Assembly: GCF_963662255.1 (NCBI RefSeq)
Contig: NW_026912191.1
Coordinates: forward strand, 186,001-250,000
Source: Cinclus cinclus
Taxonomy: Eukaryota; Chordata; Aves; Passeriformes; Cinclidae
Direction of reading: 5' to 3'
DNA: 64,000 nucleotides
The notes beneath the pieces are model-generated. The model had not been told where the DNA came from, did not search any database, and was given only the letters and a program-made list of their open reading frames with translations. Positions 59,829-64,000 of the stretch are shown in pieces. The stretch's first letter is position 1. Every line of letters starts with the position of its first letter. Position numbers and translations under genes: made by a program.

Positions 59829-61189
59829 TTTCTCCCAGACCAAAGCTGCCCCCTCCTCCAAACCTGGCTGCCATCGGAGGCCCAAACGTGCCCTACAAAA
59901 TGACACCTGCCAAGTGGGCTCTTGAGTTTGGCTTCTTGGGTGGAAGTGCCTCCTTTCAAAGCCAACTTGCCTAACTAGCCTGCGGCCCGTGCTGGGCTTT
60001 AGACTACAAAAATTCCATAAGGACGAGGATTTCTCCCAGACCAAAGCTGCCCCCTCCTCCAAACCTGGCTGACATCGGAGGCCCAAACGCGCCCTAGAAA
60101 ATGACATCTGCCAAGTGGGCTCTTGAGTTTGGCTTCTTGGGGAAAAGTGACTCCTTTCAAAACCAACTTGCCTGCGTCCCGTCCCGGGCTTTTGCTACAA
60201 AAATTCCATAAGGACGAGGATTCCTCCCAGACCAAAGCTGCCCCCTCCTCCAAACCTGGCTGCCATCGGAAGCCCAAACGCGTCCTACAAAATGATATCT
60301 GCCAAGTGGGCTCTTGAGTTTGGCTTTCTGGGGAAAAGTGCCTCCTTTCGGAGTCAACTTGCCTGCGGCTCATGCAGGGGTGTTGCCTACAAAAATTCCA
60401 TAAGGACGAGGATTTCTCCCAGACCAAAGCTGCCCCCTCCTCCAAACCTGGCTGCCATCGGAGGCCCAAACGCGCCCTACAAAATGACACCTGCCAAGTG
60501 GGCTCTTGAGTTTGGCTTCTTGGGGAAAATTGCCTCCTTTCGGAGTCAACTTGCCGGCGGCCCATGCAGGGCTTTTGCCTCCAAAAATTCCATAAGGACG
60601 AGGATTCCTCCCAGACCAAAGCTGCCCCCTCCGCCAAACCTGGCTGCCATCGGAGGCCCAAACGCGCCCTACAAAATGACATCTGCCAAGCGGGCTCTTG
60701 AGTTTGGCTTCTTGAGGAAAAGTGCCTCCTTTCGGAGTCAACTTGCCTAACTAGCCTGCGGCCTGTGCTGGGCTTTTGCCTACAAAAATTCCATAAGGAC
60801 GAGGATTTCTCCCAGACCAAAGCTGCCCCCTCCTCCAAACCTGGCTGCCATCGGAGGCCGAAACGTGCCCTACAAAATGACATCTGCCAAGTGGGCTCTT
60901 GAATTTGGCTTCTTGGGTGGAAGTACCTCCTTTCAAAGCCAACTTGCCTGCGGCCCGTCCTGGGCTTTTGACTCCAAAAATTCCAGAAGGACGAGGATTT
61001 CTCCCAGACCAAAGCTGCCCCCTCCTCCAAACCTGGCTGCCATCGGAGGCCCAAACGCGCCCTACAAAATGACACCTGCCAAGTGGGCTCTTGAGTTTGG
61101 CTTCTTGGGGAAAATTGCCTCCTTTCGGAGTCAACTTGCCGGCGGCCCATGCAGGGCTTTTGCCTACAAAAATTCCATAAGGACGAGGA
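59829..61189. repeat. Mosaic satellite segment with several private changes
   Basis: It continues 51632-51.97 kb at a shift of 8,197 bp, then 46.3-46.9 kb-like monomers. It has more private substitutions than its neighbours: ACGCGTCCTAC near 60280, AAAATGATATC near 60292 and GGGGTGTTGCC near 60377. It ends with a GGCCGAAACGTG monomer and TTTTGACTCC near 60966. Only satellite is present. Confidence 0.8.
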
Positions 61190-63143
61190 TTCCTCCCAGA
61201 CCAAAGCTGCCCCCTCCGCCAAACCTGGCTGCCATCGGAGGCCCAAACGCGCCCTACAAAATGACATCTGCCAAGCGGGCTCTTGAGTTTGGCTTCTTGA
61301 GGAAAAGTGCCTCCTTTCGGAGTCAACTTGCCGGCGGCCCATGCAGGGCTTTTGCCTCCAAAAATTCCATAAGGACGAGGATTTCTCCCAGACCAAAGCT
61401 GCCCCCTCCTCCAAACCTGGCTGCCATCGGAGGCCCAAACGCGCCCTACAAAATGACACCTGCCAAGTGGGCTCTTGAGTTTGGCTTCTTGGGGAAAAGT
61501 GCCTCCTTTCGGAGCCAACTTGCCTAACTTGCCTGCGGCCCGTCCTGGGCTTTTGCCTACAAAAATTCCATAAGGACGAGGATTTCTCCCAGACCAAAGC
61601 TGCCCCCTCCTCCAAACCTGGCTGCCATCGGAGGCCCAAACGCGCCCTACAAAATGACACCTGCATTGAGGGTTCTTGAGTTTGGCTTCCTGGGGAAAAG
61701 TGCCTCCTTTCGGAGTCAACTTGCCTGCGGCCCATGCAGGGCTTTTGCCTCCAAAAATTCCATAAGGACGAGGATTTCTCCCAGACCAAAGCTGCCCCCT
61801 CCTCCAAACCTGGCTGCCATTGGAGGCCCAAACGTGCCCTACAAAATGACACCTGCCAAGTGGGCTCTTGAGTTTGGCTTCTTGGGTGGAAGTGCCTCCT
61901 TTCAAAGCCAACTTGCCTGCGGCCCGTCCTGGGCTTTTGCCTCCAAAAATTCCATAAGGACGAGGATTTCTCCCAGACCAAAGCTGCCCCCTCCTCCAAA
62001 CCTGGCTGCCATCGGAGGCCCAAACGCGCCCTACAAAATGACATCTGCCAAGTGGGCTCTTGAGTTTGGCTTCTTGGGGGAAAGTGCCTCCTTTCGGAGC
62101 CAACTTGCCTAACTTGCCTGCGGCCCATCCTGGGCTTTTGCTACAAAAATTCCATAAGGACGAGGATTTCTCCCAGACCAAAGCTGCCCCCTCCTCCAAA
62201 CCTGGCTGCCATCGGAGGCCGAAACGTGCCCTACAAAATGACATCTGCCAAGTGGGCTCTTGAATTTGGCTTCTTGGGTGGAAGTACCTCCTTTCAAAGC
62301 CAACTTGCCTGCGGCCCGTCCTGGGCTTTTGCCTACAAAAATTCCAGAAGGACGAGGATTTCTCCCAGACCAAAGCTGCCCCCTCCTCCAAACCTGGCTG
62401 CCATCGGAGGCCCAAACGCGCCCTACAAAATGACATCTGCCAAGTGGGCTCTTGAGTTTGGCTTCTTGGGTGGAAGTGCCTCCTTTCAAAGCCAACTTGC
62501 CTAACTAGCCTGCGGCCCGTGCTGGGCTTTAGACTACAAAAATTCCATAAGGACGAGGATTTCTCCCAGACCAAAGCTGCCCCCTCCTCCAAACCTGGCT
62601 GACATCGGAGGCCCAAACGCGCCCTACAAAATGACACCTGCCAAGTCGGCTCTTGAGTTTGGCTTCTTGGGGAAAAGTGACTCCTTTCAAAACCAACTTG
62701 CCTGCGTCCCGTCCTGGGCTTTTGCTACAAAAATTCCATAAGGACGAGGATTCCTCCCAGACCAAAGCTGCCCCCTCCTCCAAACCTGGCTGCCATCGGA
62801 GGCCCAAACGCGCCCTACAAAATGACATCTGCCAAGTGGGCTCTTGAGTTTGGCTTTCTGGGGAAAAGTGCCTCCTTTCGGAGTCAATTTGCCTGCGGCT
62901 CATGCAGGGGTTTTGCCTACAAAAATTCCATAAGGACGAGGATTTCTCCCAGACCAAAGCTGCCCCCTCCTCCAAACCTGGCTGCCATCGGAGGCCCAAA
63001 CGCGCCCTACAAAATGACACCTGCCAAGTGGGCTCTTGAGTTTGGCTTCTTGGGGAAAAGTGACTCCTTTCAAAACCAACTTGCCTAACTTGCCTGCGGC
63101 CCGTCCTGGGCTTTTGAGTACAAAAATTCCAGAAGGACGAGGA
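61190..63143. repeat. Partial third copy of the 13-monomer 2,537-bp block
   Basis: It starts with the TTCCTCCCAG, CCCTCCGCCAAACC monomer and follows 56506 to about 58365 at a shift of 4,684 bp (53969 at 7,221). It departs near 63055, where GGGGAAAAGTGACTCC replaces GGGGAAAATTGCC. TTTTGCCTCC near 61938 replaces TTTTGCCTAC. Confidence 0.87.
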
Positions 63144-64000
63144 TTTCTCCCAGACCAAAGCTGCCCCCTCCTCCAAACCTGGCTGCCATCGGAGGCCCAA
63201 ACGCGCCCTACAAAATGACACCTGCCAAGTGGGCTCTTGAGTTTGGCTTCTTGGGGAAAAGTGCCTCCTTTCAAAGCCAACTTGATTAACTTGCCTGCGG
63301 CCCGTCCTGGGCTTTTGCCTACAAAAATTCCAGAAGGACAAGGATTTCTCCCAGGCCAAAGCTGCCCCCTCCTCCAAACCTGGCTGCCATCGGAGGCCCA
63401 AACGCGCCCTACAAAATGACACCTGCCAAGTGGGCTCTTGAGTTTGGCTTCTTGGGGAAAAGTGACTCCTTTCAAAACCAACTTGCCTGCGTCCCGTCCC
63501 GGACGATTGCTACAAAAATTCCATAAGGACGAGGATTCCTCCCAGACCAAAGCTGCCCCCTCCTCCAAACCTGGCTGCCATCGGAGGCCCAAACGCGCCC
63601 TACAAAATGACATCTGCCAAGCGGGCTCTTGAGTTTGGCTTCTTGGGGAAAAGTGCCTCCTTTCGGAGTCAACTTGCCGGCGGCCCATGCAGGGCTTTTG
63701 TCTCCAAAAATTCCATAAGGACGAGGATTTCTCCCAGACCAAAGCTGCCCCCTCCTCCAAACCTGGCTGCCATCGGAGGCCCAAACGCGCCCTACAAAAT
63801 GACACCTGCCAAGTGGGCTCTTGAGTTTGGCTTCTTGGGGAAAAGTGCCTCCTTTCGGAGCCAACTTGCCTAACTAGCCTGCGGCCTGTGCTGGGCTTTT
63901 GCCTACAAAAATTCCATAAGGACGAGGATTTCTCCCAGACCAAAGCTGCCCCCTCCTCCAAACCTGGCTGCCATCAGAGGCCCAAACGCGCCCTACAAAA
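63144..64000. repeat. Return to the phase of higher-order units 1 and 2, truncated by window end
   Basis: Monomer starts 63144, 63345, 63536, 63728 and 63929 correspond to 5097, 5298, 5489, 5681 and 5882 at a constant shift of 58,047 bp. Shared markers are AGAAGGACAAGG, the rare GGACGATTGC box (near 63502, as at 5455, 11519 and 20701), CCGGCGGCCC and AACTAGCCTGCGGCCTG. The last monomer is cut after 72 bp. Confidence 0.88.

Larger units (their letters stand above)
1..64000. repeat. GC-rich 192/201-bp satellite DNA array with higher-order repeats, open at both ends
   Basis: The same monomer recurs head to tail without a break. The phase marker TTYCTCCCA appears at 1, 202, 403, 595, 786, 987, 1188 and so on to 63929, at spacings of 191, 192, 200, 201 or 202 bp. 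Every stretch I read aligns to the monomer; there is no unique sequence, transposon, simple repeat or inverted segment. The monomer is about 56% G+C with about seven CpG sites per 192 bp. Size, purity and nested duplication are typical of eukaryotic heterochromatic satellite DNA. A centromeric or pericentromeric location is inference, as nothing inside the window fixes it. I do not recognise the family. There are no genes here, so this entry accounts for every gene-free stretch. Confidence 0.98.

Noticed and set aside
59999..62128. Minus-strand open frame of 709 codons, and others of 698 (53320-55416), 628 (60751-62637), 617 (30664-32517), 595 (43058-44845) and 549 codons (2325-3974), as repeat-protein genes
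   Set aside because: Frames overlap on the same and opposite strands. 191-, 200- and 202-bp monomers break phase and only switch between stop-poor frames. Variation is CpG-driven and not codon-position biased as far as I can see. There is no promoter, splice or start context, and the frames end wherever a TTTAGAC or CTAG variant occurs.
1..64000. CRISPR array
   Set aside because: The units are about 192-201 bp and adjoin directly. There are no short repeats with unique spacers, and no cas genes.
1..64000. Known human satellites (alpha, beta, gamma) or rDNA spacer repeats
   Set aside because: Alpha is about 171 bp and AT-rich, and beta is 68 bp. Gamma is GC-rich but about 220 bp and I cannot match its sequence. 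No rRNA gene segment or spacer promoter is seen.
1..64000. Bacterial or phage origin
   Set aside because: There is no coding density, operon structure or ribosome-binding site. Nested satellite structure with CpG decay is a eukaryotic pattern.

Overview
The whole 64 kb window is one uninterrupted tandem-repeat (satellite) array. I find no protein gene, no RNA gene, no transposon and no unique spacer anywhere in it. The basic monomer is 192 bp and about 56% G+C. A frequent long form of 201 bp carries an extra 9-bp tandem duplication (AACTTGCCT repeated, often as AACTTGCCTAACTAGCCT). Rarer 191, 200 and 202 bp forms differ by single-base indels. All monomers run head to tail in one orientation. 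Using the pyrimidine-rich box TTYCTCCCA as phase marker, about 327 monomers fit in the window. It starts exactly on a monomer boundary and ends 72 bp into another, so the array continues beyond both ends.

The monomers form higher-order repeats (HORs) that were repeatedly re-duplicated. From 1 to about 26.4 kb the array is regular. A 29-monomer unit of 5,680 bp (1-5680) is followed by a 31-monomer version of 6,064 bp (5681-11744), then a 9,182-bp version (11745-20926), then a shorter one from 20927. The 9,182-bp spacing equals 7,037 + 2,145: it carries one extra copy of an exact 11-monomer, 2,145-bp block (13314-15458 and 15459-17603; third copy 22496-24640). From about 26.4 to 63.1 kb the order is a mosaic of shorter re-used modules. 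These are an 8-monomer 1,570-bp module used many times, twice as perfect tandem pairs (34596-37735, 40266-43405); a 2,739-bp offset duplication (43607-48084); and a 13-monomer 2,537-bp tandem duplication (53969-59042) with a partial third copy at 61190. From 63144 the array returns to the HOR phase seen at 5097, including a rare marker variant.

Organism: the size, purity and HOR organisation fit pericentromeric, centromeric or other heterochromatic satellite DNA of a eukaryote. Much of the variation between monomers is CpG to TpG/CpA (ACGCGCC/ACGTGCC/ATGCGCC, ATCGG/ATCAG/ATTGG, GACGAGG/GATGAGG/GACAAGG). This points to a genome with germline CpG methylation, most likely a vertebrate, though a methylating plant is not excluded. 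I do not recognise the monomer as a named satellite family and do not assign a species.

Long open reading frames of up to about 700 codons exist, but they are by-products. The monomer is stop-poor in two frames on each strand, and 192, 201 and the 9-bp duplication are multiples of three. None is annotated as a gene. The biology here is array evolution by unequal exchange and conversion, together with repeating structural motifs (a G-rich potential quadruplex, small hairpins, nucleosome-like spacing).
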